Source of the DNA: Hybos culiciformis | Lineage: Eukaryota > Arthropoda > Insecta > Diptera > Hybotidae | DNA: 64,000 nt | Assembly: GCA_964007475.1 (NCBI GenBank) | Contig: OZ023273.1 | Span: 60,407,834 to 60,471,833 of the forward strand | Reading direction: 5' to 3' | Program-made: the position numbers and the translations under genes | Part shown: piece by piece, positions 49,780 through 60,068 of the stretch | Numbering within the stretch: the stretch's first letter is position 1 | Layout: the number at the start of each line of letters is the position of its first letter | Notes under the pieces: model-generated | What the model saw: the letters and a program-made list of their open reading frames with translations, nothing else | What the model was told of the DNA's origin: nothing | Database searches by the model: none

Positions 49780-50041
49780 TGAGCCGTTTATTTTGAAAGT
49801 GGTTTAAGTCCATTTGTTCTTGTATTGAGATATTTAAGGTTTTGTGTTTGAAGTGATTTAAAAATATATATTAATATTTCCATAAGCTAATTTTCAGTGT
49901 CAAAATCAAAGCGGTTTTAATGATACTAGACTAAAATTGTTTATAAATAAAAAGAATATATACTATTGTGCTTATTGTTATCATTAACTATTTTTTTTTT
50001 TTGAAAAATGGACTCAAACCACTTTCAAAATAAACAGCTCA
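49780..50041. mobile_element. MITE with ~38-bp terminal inverted repeats
   Basis: The left end TGAGCCGTTTATTTTGAAAG matches the reverse complement of the right end (TGAGCTGTTTATTTTGAAAG), and the match continues through TGGTTTRAGTCCATTT. Total length is about 262 bp with non-coding AT-rich DNA between. These ends resemble a MITE end phrase I recall from insect genomes, but I cannot name the superfamily. The target-site duplication is not clear. Confidence 0.75.
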
Positions 50042-50687
50042 ACAAATGAATTCAAGTTGATAGTGAATGGAGTTAAAATTAATAAAGTTGAAGGAATTAA
50101 ATACCTAAGACTTTATACTGATTCGTTTTTTTCAAATGTGATTTAAAATGCATCGATCTCAAGCCTTTTTTGAACATTCCAAATTTTAAGAATAAATGAA
50201 AATAAAATCAGCTAATTTTGTGTCTTGGTAACATCATATGATTTGTATTTCAATTGTTTCAAAATAACAAAAAGAGCACATTGGAAATAGTTTAAACTTT
50301 GTTAGTAAGATTAGCCTTTACATTCTGTTTTTTTTTTTTAATTATATTTTATTTTTAATTTATTTTTAATTTATTTTTTAAATAATATTTATCTACATAA
50401 TGTTTAATTAATTCCAATAAATGAAGGTACATAAAGAGAATAAATTTAATTCGTCATAAAAAGCCGCTTTTATATGTATGTTACAAAAGTTTCTTAACTT
50501 CCACATTTACTTCTTTATTCTCGTAGGTGAATTGGAATTTTCATCATGATAATTAAGGCATGCAATCTTAAAATTAAAACAGAGTTTCATAACTTGAGAT
50601 TTATAATGACCCATAAATTTTAATGAAATAACAACAAGCAACATGACAAAGTAATAATGTTGTTTTATTTTTTACTTTCTCAGAATA
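50042..50687. other. AT-rich stretch between MITEs, nothing recognised
   Basis: Simple AT-rich DNA with a TTTTAATTTA-type low-complexity run at 50335-50390. Confidence 0.45.
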
Positions 50688-50696
50688 GTCAGAATG

Positions 50697-51715
50697 GGCG
50701 CAGTGAAATAAGGCCGCGGGAAATAAGGCCGCGATAGGTTTTTTGTTGCGGTCTTATTTCATTTTAAAAAATGAAATAAGGCCGCGAAAAGATCCTCGCG
50801 GTCTTATTTCATTTTGAAAAATGAAATAAGACCGCATAAAATTCCTCGCGGCCTTATTTCGTTTTGAAAAATGAAATAACACCGCGACAAAAAAAAAATA
50901 ATCGGGGGGCTTAGGGGCTGTTCACAAATTACGTAACGGCCTAGGGGGGAGCGGGGTTTGAAAATTTGTTACGGATTGTTACGGGGGGGGGGAGTTGTGT
51001 TTATAAAAATGTTATGTAACCAAATTTCCTCCTTTTTATAAAAAAAATTACACTAAATATAATATTAATGCACGCTAAAAAAAACTTAAGTTATAATGAA
51101 TTTTGTTTTGTTTATTCGAATAAAAAAATTGTTCAAAAAGTAATTTAAAAAGTGTTTAACTTTTGTTACGTTATTCTTCTGGGGGGGGGTCTTCGGAATT
51201 TGTTACGATCTGTTACTATGGGGGGGGGGGGGGGGGTTAAAAAACGGCAAAAAAAGCGTTACGTAATATATGAACAGCCCCTTATTTCATTTCGAAAAAT
51301 GAAATAAGGCCGCGAAGATTTTTTCGCGGCCTTACTTCATTTTGAAAAACGAAATAAGGCCGCGTAATCTTGTGAGGTGAGCACACAGGGCCCTGTGTGC
51401 TCACCTCACAAGATTACGCGGCCTTATTTCATTTATAAAAATGAAATTAGCCCTCCGAATAATTGTTTTTTTTTGTCGCGGTCTTATTTCATTTTTCAAA
51501 ACGAAATAAGGCCGCAAGGAATTTTTTGCGATCTTATTTTATTTTTCAAAATGAAATAAGACCGTGAGGATTTTTTCGCGGCCTTATTTCATTTTGAAAA
51601 ACGAAATAAGGCCGCGAAAAAATCTTCGGGGCCTTATTTCATTTTTCAAATTGAAATAAGACCGCTACAAAAAAACGTCGCGGCCTTATTTCCCGCGGCC
51701 TTATTTCCATCCCCC
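50697..51715. mobile_element. foldback-type giant palindrome of GAAATAAGGCCGCG repeats
   Basis: A near-perfect inverted repeat centred between 51390 and 51391 (CACAGGG|CCCTGTG). The right arm is 325 bp. The left arm is 694 bp, or 323 bp once a 368-bp insert plus 3-bp duplication (50914-51284) is subtracted, so the original element was about 648 bp. Each arm is itself a chain of smaller ~40-bp hairpins in which CGCGGYCTTATTTCATTTT meets its reverse complement. The ends read GGCGCAGTGAAATAAGG and, from the other side, GGGGGATGGAAATAAGG. The flanks carry a perfect 9-bp direct repeat GTCAGAATG (50688-50696 and 51716-51724). Long, internally repetitive TIRs with a 9-bp duplication resemble Foldback or MULE-type elements. 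No gene is inside. Confidence 0.93.
50914..51281. mobile_element. MITE (TSD TTA) nested in the left arm of the palindrome
   Basis: The TIR starts GGGGCTGTTCACAAATTACG on the left and, reverse-complemented on the right, GGGGCTGTTCATATATTACG; both continue TAACG. The 3-bp flanks are TTA (50911-50913 and 51282-51284), as expected for PIF/Harbinger-type insertions. The 368-bp body has G-runs (up to 16 G near 51221-51236) and scattered TTGTTACG words in both orientations, with no coding frame. The matching position of the right arm is uninterrupted, so this insertion came after the palindrome. Confidence 0.88.
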
Positions 51716-51724
51716 GTCAGAATG

Positions 51725-52030
51725 TTGATATTTTTAATTTTTTATTAATAACATCATTAAAGGAGTAAGTATTTTATGTAGATTTTACTGAATTTTGAAT
51801 GCGAAATAATTTTAATGGCAAATTTCTTTTTCAAAATAAAATGTCTTTTCGCCGCGTGGTGAAAATTAATTTTTTTTCAAATTTTAATAATACATATTTG
51901 ATATTTTAAATGTATAGCCGTTTGCCTGGATTTTTTTTCATAATTTTTAGAACAGTAAGGATTAAGAAGAATAGGCAATCAAAATTTTGCGAAATATTTA
52001 AAAAAGAAAAAAATTACACAATCCTGTACT
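51725..52030. other. short AT-rich stretch between elements
   Basis: No feature. The 69-codon frame at 51910-52119 runs into the next MITE and is not a gene. Confidence 0.5.
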
Positions 52031-52378
52031 CAGGCCCGTTCCTGGCGGGGGTGCAGAAGGTGCTCCCGCACGTGAGCGTCCAAGTAGAAGGGCGGCCGAC
52101 GACCAACTATTATATTTAAAAAAATAAAATTGAAAAAAAAATTGGTTTTAATTTGGAGTACTAAACTGTAAAAAAATTAAATTTGGTCGAATTTAGTAGA
52201 AGGCAAGTTTTCATAAAACATTATGCTAATTTTTTTTTGTATTTTCCAATTTACTTATTTTTTTTTTTTTAATTCCATGACAAAACTTTAAATTTTGCTA
52301 TTAAAAATGTGTAAGTATTAATAGGGGCGGCAATACTGTTTTTGCAACTGAGCGGCCAGCAACGCAGAAACGGCACTG
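52031..52378. mobile_element. hAT-like MITE with perfect 8-bp target-site duplication
   Basis: Flanked on both sides by CCTGTACT (52023-52030 and 52379-52386). Ends: CAGGCCCGTTCCTG on the left and, reverse-complemented, CAGTGCCGTTTCTG on the right (11 of 14 identical). An 8-bp duplication with CAG ends is diagnostic of hAT-type insertion. The subterminal DNA is G+C-rich and the middle AT-rich, with no transposase, so it is non-autonomous. The perfect duplication suggests a fairly recent insertion. Confidence 0.9.
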
Positions 52379-52386
52379 CCTGTACT

Positions 52387-53069
52387 TACGTAAAGTTAGA
52401 ACTAAATAAATTAATTTCGGCAAAAGAAGAAGAAAATGAAAACGAAGATTTTAAATTACCTAGAAATTTTTACCTGAACTGACGGAACTAAATAAATCTT
52501 GTAATTGATTTTTTCATTAAATATGTAACACTCAGATTTAATATGTTATTTACGAGAATTTGCAAATTTTAGCGTTTTTGATAATATTTTGCATGTCACG
52601 AAAATAAACTTAAATTAATCATTTAATTTCATATCATCATTGGAAAATATAATTTACAAAACAAGTTTAAATTACAGGTGGATGACACAGAATCGATTGT
52701 TAAAATATAGAAAATAAAAATTAAAATGCAAAGTGTAATCGGGAAAGTTTAAAAAAATTGAAGAAAAATTTCATTCAGTTTCCTATTTTGAATTCAATAT
52801 TATTATTTGCTAATCATCACTGTCAGTGCGCCGTGCTGAAAACAACCGAACCTAATGATAATGACAATGCCACTACACCATGACGGCTGAAGATATTCGC
52901 ATATTTTAAATTGTCGGAATTCTTTGCCTAAATTTTTTGTTTCGGTGTTATGGCATTAAAACTAATAACCTGACCCTTCTTATTATTTATTTCCCAGTAT
53001 TTAAAGGAAATTTTAACTATCAAAAATGTTAGTTAAAATAAAGTAATAAAAGGTGCAAACGCGATTAAA
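52387..53069. other. upstream region of the first odorant-binding protein gene
   Basis: Non-coding. I see no TATA or initiator motif that I would defend. Confidence 0.4.
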
Positions 53070-53135
53070 ATGGCAAATAAGATATTTTATACAATTTTTG
53101 GAATATTAGTATTGATCAACGAAAATATGGGAGCA
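53070..53135 (+). CDS. odorant-binding protein A, exon 1 (signal peptide)
   Basis: Codes for the 22-residue leader MANKIFYTIFGILVLINENM-GA, a signal peptide with a hydrophobic core and a Gly-Ala cleavage-type end. It stops at a good donor (GCA|GTAAGA, phase 0). A signal peptide alone on the first exon is usual in insect OBP genes. The other exons are 55324-55402, 56100-56188, 56465-56576 and 56748-56833, giving a 143-residue precursor. Confidence 0.88.
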
Positions 53136-55323
53136 GTAAGAAAACCAATTTACTAATAAACCATTTTATTAAAATTATTTACCATTTTATTAGTAAACGA
53201 GTATAAATAGCTCATAAATTCGAATTATTTTTTTTTTATTTCTATCATTCTGCCTTCTGCATTGCATTATAATAATATAATTTAAACAATCTGGCGGTTA
53301 TAAGGAAAATAATAGGAAAAATAAATTAAATAGCTCTATTTTGGCTTAGTTATCCTCATTTTTTTATATTTATGCCCAGATTCATGAAAAAATTACTTAA
53401 TTTCGATTAACTAACTGAAATAAGTTAATAATTGGAATTAATTTATTTAAGTGATGTATTCACGAAAATTTTGTCCAATTAATTATAGCTAATCCTTGAT
53501 TAAGTTCTTTATTTACATTTTTTTTAAGTTTATGAAGGGTTTATATAATGTATAAGTAAAAAATTTTTTTTCCAAAAATAGTTTCAAATTTTTAATTGCC
53601 CGATTTCTCCAACTAAAGTTAATTTTGATTAAAACTTTTGTGAATACAGAATTAAGTTAGTCATCAATTAAATGACTATTTAATCAACATTAAGTTCTTA
53701 ATTAAGCTTCGTTAAAAAAAAAGTTTTCTTAAGATTGATCTTTATATCTTTTTGCATTTTAGTTCGTTGATAAAATATTTCGTTCTAAGATTTTTGTAAT
53801 ATACACTTTATCACATTTTTTTTAATCAAACATCAAGTCCCTACTCTCTTTAACTCTTAAACTTTCTTTTATCTGAAACTGACTTTTTTTCTTTAACTGA
53901 TGCCAGGTGGTTTCTATTCTAGGATTTATGCATTATAAAACATACACCAAAGGAGTTAAATTTTTCTAAACAAGAAATTAGATTAAACTAAAATAACTCG
54001 TCTTCGTTTATCAGGCTTCTGATTTGAACAAACACTGAATTATTTTGAAATTTTCTTACTCAAATCCAAAAACTAAGATTTAAATTTTTATAAGGCTGAA
54101 TTATTTTGATAAAATGTGTATTATATTATAATTATAATGTACATAATAATTACTATAATATATCCAATTAAATTCTATAGTTATCACGATAAGGTCACAG
54201 AACCTTAGCTTAGCTGTTTCTTTGTTTAAAATTTTATTTTAATTTACAATAATAATAGTAATATCAATAATTATTTAAAATAATAATAAAAATCAATAAA
54301 AACAAAGTATAAAAAAAGGTACTCTGCTATACAACATAGTCACTATTGTGAGTCCAAGTCCATATACACATCATACTTGATACGGTTAAAAAATCCATAA
54401 TTCTATTTAGTTTTTTTTTTTTCTCAAGTGCTTTGATCACATTGATTGATTGAATTCAAATATAATCTTCTCCAGTTAGTTTTCAAATATTTGTAATAGT
54501 GAACAATCATTATTTTTTAATTATACGTTATTCAAGATCAGAATCCAATTTTTTTTTATAAAACAATTTTAAGTAAATAAACAGATAATTATTTATTTAC
54601 TAAGTATTTTATTTCTTGATTATACATATATACTACACTATAGTTAATAACTATAATGTAGGTACTAATAATATTCTGCTTAAAATTACTGCTTATTTTA
54701 ATTTACAATCGGAAAATTATTTACAAATTTACTATAGAAGTATTATAAATACATAATATATCTTATGAATCTAAATTTTTATTCTATGAATCTAATTTCC
54801 AAATGTTAAATATTAACAAAAATTATATAACCGTCGATACGCGTCGCCGTGGTTAAAAATTATATTTGGATTCGCAATCCGTTGTTGTTAGTTTTGGTTC
54901 CATAAATACAACCCACAAAGACCAAAATTAAAACGCGAAATGTAAAAGAAAAATATGTACACAAAATTTCAAGAGTAAAATTCTACTTAAAGCCTTTTCC
55001 TGTGCGATGTGGCAACAAAACTTTTTCGAAACTGCTACACAAATTTTTTTTTTCATCCCAATACGTTGTAGCTTCATTACAACCTTCATTTCCAATTCAC
55101 CTACTTCATTTCCAATTCTACGGGATCTAAAGTCTATTTACCGACTTCTTAAGCCCCTGTTTTAGGACACTTTCCGTTTTTCAAGTTTTTGAAAATTTAG
55201 ATTACACGTATTTACTGATTTCGGAATTTCGTCTTGAGTTTTCACTCACCTCTTTTTCTCAATATTTGACTTTCTGCCACACACAAGTTTTAAACACGAA
55301 TTTAATTTGTTCTATTTTTTAAG
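53136..55323 (+). other. OBP A intron 1 (2.2 kb)
   Basis: A GT-AG intron. Near 53457-53650 a TGTATTCACRAAARTTTT phrase occurs in inverted orientation at both ends of ~190 bp (possible small MITE, weak). At 55000-55160 the text is less AT-rich, with ACTTCATTTCCAATTC-type words repeated, and looks like an old repeat. No further exon is seen. Confidence 0.6.
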
Positions 55324-55402
55324 GTTACTGTGGAACAAATGTTAGCTGCAGGAAAATTGATGAGAGATGTGTGCCAGCCAAAATTTGCTAAGGTTCCAGT
55401 TG
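55324..55402 (+). CDS. odorant-binding protein A, exon 2
   Basis: Acceptor TATTTTTTAAG, donor GTTG|GTAAGA, phase 0 in and phase 1 out. It encodes VTVEQMLAAGKLMRDVCQPK and FAKVPV, i.e. helix 1 of a classical OBP with the first conserved cysteine (Cys-39). Confidence 0.92.
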
Positions 55403-56099
55403 GTAAGATATTTCAGAGTAAAAAAAGAACGATTTCAGTTCAATAAACAGAAAATTTTGTTATAAAAAAATCATTCACTCATTTATCAAATTGCATGATC
55501 CTCATACAGATAACATCCTCTGTAAATTTGCAAGTACTCAGCTCTGTTCTCAAAAATTTAGAGACCATGGCACTAATAATTTTAGCAAACTGTCACTAAA
55601 GATAAATAGGTCTTTTTCGTTTTCAATAGACTCTCCGATAATCCCTTAAGCCCTGCAGATACACGCGAAAACACAAAGGAATCAATTTATTATCTAAACA
55701 GTCTTAATTTCCGCTGAATTTTATGGTAAAATTTTTGAGAAATTGTGACCGTTCAGTTAGTTTATAAGATCTTCAGAATTTTAAGGCCGGATCTCTTGGG
55801 AAATTAAAACCATTAAAAAATCAGATCTTCTAAATTTGGCTGAAGAGAAATTATTGTAATCAAACCTTATAGATTTTTGAAACGTAAGAACCTTATATTT
55901 GAAATTGACTGAAGATTTTTTTATTAAATATAATGATAAGCATTAAATAGTTTTATCTACATATGTGCCTCCTGTAAAAATTTAAAAAACAGGCTTAAAA
56001 GGTTTGGGTCGCTGATGATATATGTATACCTAGGTATTTAAAAATAATATGTATATTTTTAGTGTAATGAGTTTAATGGACTAAATTATTTAATTGTAG

Positions 56100-56188
56100 A
56101 GGTATTGGACAATATAAAAAATGGTGAAATACCCGAAGACAAGGATGGAAAATGCTATATTCATTGCGTTTTGGAACTAATGCAAGCA
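56100..56188 (+). CDS. odorant-binding protein A, exon 3
   Basis: Acceptor TTAATTGTAG, donor GCA|GTAAGT, phase 1 in and phase 0 out. It encodes EVLDNIKNGEIPEDKDGKCY IHCVLELMQA, carrying Cys-67 and Cys-71 in the invariant C-x3-C spacing of odorant-binding proteins. Confidence 0.94.
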
Positions 56189-56464
56189 GTAAGTACAAAA
56201 ATATTTTAATTAATTATATTAAAAAACGATCACAAATATATTTGTTTTCTTTTTAATATAAAAAAAAGCTAAATCAATTAACAAAACATATAATCTATAA
56301 GTATAGTTATTCAAGTAAAAATAATGAACGATTCATTCAACGATTTTTAGCTGATTCAATTTGTGTTTCTCTCAGAGCTTACCTAAATTTTTAATTGCAT
56401 TTTATTGAATTAACTATAAGTATAATATTTTCAGAATGATAAAAAATTTATTTACTCGTTTTAG

Positions 56465-56576
56465 ATGAAAAAAAGTAAATTTATGTTAGAGTCGTCATTG
56501 AAGCAAGTGGATATATTACTACCAGATGACTATAAAGATGAATATCGAGCTGGAATGAAAGCTTGTAAATCAAGCA
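56465..56576 (+). CDS. odorant-binding protein A, exon 4
   Basis: Acceptor CGTTTTAG, donor AGCA|GTAAGT, phase 0 in and phase 1 out. It encodes the stretch from MKKSKFMLESSLKQVDILLP to MKACKSS, with Cys-112 (the fourth cysteine) 40 residues after the third, as usual for the family. Confidence 0.94.
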
Positions 56577-56747
56577 GTAAGTATGTCTTGTTTTTGTGGA
56601 CATTGGAATTTGGCAGGTTTTCACTTTTATATAAATAAAGTACCAAAGAAAATCGACAGATTGACACCATCAAGCTCATAAGAGTTATAAATAACAACGT
56701 TAAATAAATAATAAATAAAAAAAAATAATTTATTTTGTTTTTTCTAG

Positions 56748-56833
56748 CTGATGGCATAAAAAACCCATGCGACGCGGCATATGCTCTTTTAAGATGCCTA
56801 AAGGACAACACGCCAAGATTTTTATTTCCTTAA
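56748..56833 (+). CDS. odorant-binding protein A, exon 5 (C-terminus)
   Basis: Acceptor TTTTTTCTAG, ends at TAA. It encodes [20 protein letters not shown] then NTPRFLFP, with Cys-123 and Cys-132 (C5-x8-C6). The whole protein follows C1-x27-C2-x3-C3-x40-C4-x10-C5-x8-C6, the classical OBP pattern. Such proteins are secreted carriers of hydrophobic ligands in sensillum lymph and other tissues. The short C-terminal FLFP end and overall layout recall LUSH-like OBPs, but I have not aligned it. Ligand and tissue are unknown. Confidence 0.94.
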
Positions 56834-57908
56834 ATTAAATCTAGCTATTTTTGTATTGAAAATTTTCAAATTATATATTACATTATATTTGGAAGATTTT
56901 GACTCTTTTTTTCTAAACACAAATACATACGAGTATATAACTCATTAACAGCAAAAAAACAGATTTTCTTCCTTATCAACGTCAGTATTTTTTTTTACTT
57001 TATTATTAAAAATATTTTAAAGAATATACCTACAAGAATAATTTAGAAGATAATAAATGATTATTTAATTTTTTTTTAATTTATTTTAAAAAAAATGTTA
57101 ACCATTATCATCAATAATATAGTATATTTAATTTTAATATCATCTTTATTGACATCAGAGAATTGGTCAATATCCAAAAAGAAAATAAATCAATAAAACT
57201 TGACTAGCCAATATTTTAAAACGTTATTATTAAATTAAATCACCATAATGTGCTGACCATTTTACAAGTTTAAAGATTTTATTAAAATATGTAATTAGAA
57301 TGAACAATTGGTTGTTTGCTGTTAAATATTCTCGATAAGATTTAAATAATGACATCATGTGGCACCGATATTTCGATAAATTTTATGAGAGATGAGATTA
57401 TATCTTTCAACAATATAATATTACAATTCCTGTTTATTTCTCATGGAGCCTCATTTAAAAAATTAATTTGCTAACTATTATAGCAAATACTCATCAATCC
57501 GAATGTCCAAAAAATACCAAAAAAATTCCGTAAGCTTACACATTTACATTTCATTTCATAGCCACAAACTTTAGGCACAAACGTTACATACAATGTGGCT
57601 TTTAGTTTTAAATTTAAATATTTTCTTAAAAGTTCTTATTTTGTAAATATTTGGAGTCACAGACTTTGTAATAATGAAAAAAAAAATAATTTTTTTAAAT
57701 ATAGAATTACAGTTTACGCATCAAAAATTCTCACGTGCATTCTTATAAAATTTGTTTTTGAAATAGTTAGTTAAAGGTCAGATCAATAATTAAAACTTTT
57801 ATGAAATTATAAAAAGTGTACACTTACATTTAGAAATATCCAATTAATTAATTAAATTTAGTTTAAGCTGGTGAAAGACAGACTGTTTATAAAATTAAAA
57901 AAATAAGA
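56834..57908. other. intergenic region between the two OBP genes
   Basis: 1.07 kb of AT-rich DNA holding the 3' UTR of OBP A and the promoter of OBP B. AATAAA words near 57050 and 57186 are possible poly(A) signals. No gene is seen. Confidence 0.5.
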
Positions 57909-57956
57909 ATGAAAGTCCAATTATTAGCTATTTTAATTGTATATCAAACATTAATT
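57909..57956 (+). CDS. odorant-binding protein B, exon 1 (signal peptide start)
   Basis: Codes MKVQLLAILIVYQTLI, the hydrophobic start of a signal peptide, ending at ATT|GTAAGT in phase 0. Further exons at 58674-58767, 59596-59684, 59747-59880 and 59965-60043 complete a 147-residue precursor. The gene lies 1.1 kb downstream of OBP A on the same strand. Confidence 0.85.
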
Positions 57957-58673
57957 GTAAGTTTTTTTCATTGAATAATATTTATTCACATAAAATATGA
58001 TAATTGCCTAATATTAATTTAAACACTCAAAACGCAATAGGTTCATTTTATTTGCTTATATTTTTGCCTTTTTGCCATCAAAAATTAAAAACAGACTATA
58101 AATGTTTTTATTAAATGACCGTCCATCCGATCGTCCTCTACTAAATTACGTGTAATTAATAAACTGTATAATCACGTGCACTTTCTTTTCGACTAAAGGT
58201 TAAGATTCGATGGTATTTGGGTTTGAGAATTAGCGACTCTCAGCCAATAATATTAATATAAGATTTATATATATAATTTTAAATTTTTCATAAGAGTAAA
58301 TGGAAATGAAAATTAGTTTGTTGGATATATTTGTCTATTGGAAGAATTAAAAAAAAATATTAGATTGTTTCCAAGAATTCATACTGGATGAAAATTGTTA
58401 TATTTGTATATGTATGTGTATGGTATTGTTATTTATTGACCAAAGTATCTCATAGTATCACATGGTATCGCATGGTATATGTGCATTGACCAAAGTATCT
58501 CAAAAATAAAGATTCATTTTTTTCAAATTAAAATTAGATTTTAAAATTTCTTTTGAACAGTGTAAAAAATTAGATAAACCTTAAATTAAAAATTAGAGAA
58601 TTGGAGAATTTAAAAATTTTTCATGCTACATCATACCTATATGTTAATAATTTATATACTTAAAAACTTTCAG

Positions 58674-58767
58674 ATTTCGTTATCCAGTTCAATGAGTGTG
58701 GATGAAATAAAAAGTTATGTTAAAAAAAACTCTAAGTTTTGTATGAAAGAAACTAATGCTTCAGAAG
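58674..58767 (+). CDS. odorant-binding protein B, exon 2
   Basis: Acceptor AAAAACTTTCAG, donor GAAG|GTAATA, phase 0 in and phase 1 out. It encodes the end of the leader (ISLSSS) and MSVDEIKSYVKKNSKFCMKE TNASE, with the first conserved cysteine (Cys-39, the same position as in OBP A). Confidence 0.9.
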
Positions 58768-59595
58768 GTAATACTAAAGTTTTACACCAAAATTTTAATC
58801 AGTTTAAAAAAAAATTGGATTAGTCTACTAATAAACCATATAAAAATAGACGATGTATGTTGGAGAGTAATATTATCAACCTGTACCGATTTACTGTGGA
58901 GTAATATTTTTCAGAAAATCATATTCTCAAACTGGAAATGTTTTTTCATGATATGAAGAATAGGATTTTCAGAACAATTTCATTTCACAAGATAAGGGTA
59001 ATAATTATTTGTTAGTGCTTCCGAATTAAGATATACATCAAAGAATTTGTATATAAATGTATTAGAAAGGTTAAGCTACAAAATATTGCTCGCATGCTGT
59101 TAATACCTGCAGTATTAATATAGTTATCCACCTCGTAAAGGGTATGAAAGTGAATAATAATGGTATTCGCATGCCGACAGGTGCTTAGCGATATATATTT
59201 TTTAAAAAAAAGGCACGTAGTCTACAACTACAAACACAACTAGAAAAAATATAATCGCTCGGAAATTGAATTAGATCAAGAATTCTTACCTTAAGGGTAT
59301 GAAAGCAAATAAGGCTGATGGTACTCGCATGCCGACAGGTGGTTAGCGATACTAAAAAAAAATCAAGTAGTCTACGACGACAAACACAACTAGAAAATAT
59401 AATCGATCGGAAAATGATTTAGGTCTAGAGTTCTTACCCACCATTAAGTGGTGAAAGTTAGTGTTTTGGATTAAAATACATTTTCTTATGTTAGGACGAG
59501 TTAGGTAAGGTATTGTATATTTTAGCTGCAACCATTTCATTAGTTTATTTTTTTTAATTTATTTTCTTCTATTCAACAAAATGTTTTATTTTAAG
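58768..59595 (+). other. OBP B intron 2 with a 155-bp tandem repeat
   Basis: A GT-AG intron (acceptor TTTTATTTTAAG). It contains two ~155-bp tandem units starting GGGTATGAAAG at 59140 and 59295; both run on through CGCATGCCGACAGGTG and TAGTCTAC. A third begins near 59446 and is lost at once. Confidence 0.8.
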
Positions 59596-59684
59596 ACGAC
59601 TTTAATCAAATGATAAACAATGATCCCAAACCTTCAATGACGAGTAAATGCCTTCGATATTGTTTGATGAAACAATTTAAAATG
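59596..59684 (+). CDS. odorant-binding protein B, exon 3
   Basis: Phase 1 in and phase 0 out (donor ATG|GTACAT). It encodes DDFNQMINNDPKPSMTSKCL RYCLMKQFKM, with Cys-66 and Cys-70 in the C-x3-C arrangement. The exon was recognised because joining exon 2 straight to exon 4 breaks frame and lacks C2 and C3. Confidence 0.9.
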
Positions 59685-59746
59685 GTACATAAGTATTCTC
59701 AAAAAAAATAGTTTCTTTCTTTACATAATAATAAATTTTAATGTAG

Positions 59747-59880
59747 ATCACGCTCGATAATAAATTATCCAAAAAGGGAATTATCAGTTTGGCTAAGCAA
59801 TTTGGGAAATCACTTGATAATGTAGAAGAAATCGCTGGTGAGATAGCTGATATATGTGCTAAAGAAAAAGTTGATGACAA
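59747..59880 (+). CDS. odorant-binding protein B, exon 4
   Basis: Acceptor TTTTAATGTAG, donor ACAA|GTAAGA, phase 0 in and phase 2 out. It encodes ITLDNKLSKKGIISLAKQFG then KSLDNVEEIAGEIADICAKE and KVDD. Cys-114 is 43 residues after the third cysteine. Confidence 0.92.
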
Positions 59881-59964
59881 GTAAGAAATTTTTAAATTAT
59901 TTTAATGAACAGTAATATAAAATATACAATTTTGTAATTATGAATTTTATAATGAATATTTTAG

Positions 59965-60043
59965 TTGCGAATCTGCCCACAAGTATGCAAGGTGTATTTA
60001 CAAGCAAATGAAACGAAAAAATATTAATTTACCTCAATTTTGA
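59965..60043 (+). CDS. odorant-binding protein B, exon 5 (C-terminus)
   Basis: Acceptor GAATATTTTAG, ends at TGA. It encodes NCESAHKYARCIYKQMKRKN INLPQF with Cys-123 and Cys-132. The full pattern is C1-x26-C2-x3-C3-x43-C4-x8-C5-x8-C6, a classical OBP. It is clearly diverged from OBP A in sequence, but introns 1-3 have the same phases (0, 1, 0); intron 4 differs (1 in A, 2 in B). It is probably an old tandem paralogue. An AATAAA 20 bases after the stop (60063-60068) is a good poly(A) signal. Confidence 0.92.
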
Positions 60044-60068
60044 ATTGAAAAATTTTCTATTTAATAAA

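Noticed and set aside
51377..51559. 60-codon plus-strand frame across the palindrome centre
   Set aside because: Its composition comes entirely from the inverted repeat.
50697..51715. CRISPR-like array of regularly recurring GAAATAAGGCCGCG units
   Set aside because: Units are mirror-image hairpins without unique spacers, in insect nuclear DNA, and the whole is one palindrome with a target-site duplication.
53457..53650. Possible small MITE with TGTATTCAC ends in OBP A intron 1
   Set aside because: Inverted match is short and imperfect and no target-site duplication is visible; kept only as a note in the intron entry.
58767..59747. Direct joining of OBP B exon 2 to the exon at 59747
   Set aside because: It breaks frame (stop after five codons) and lacks cysteines 2 and 3; the intervening exon at 59596-59684 restores both.
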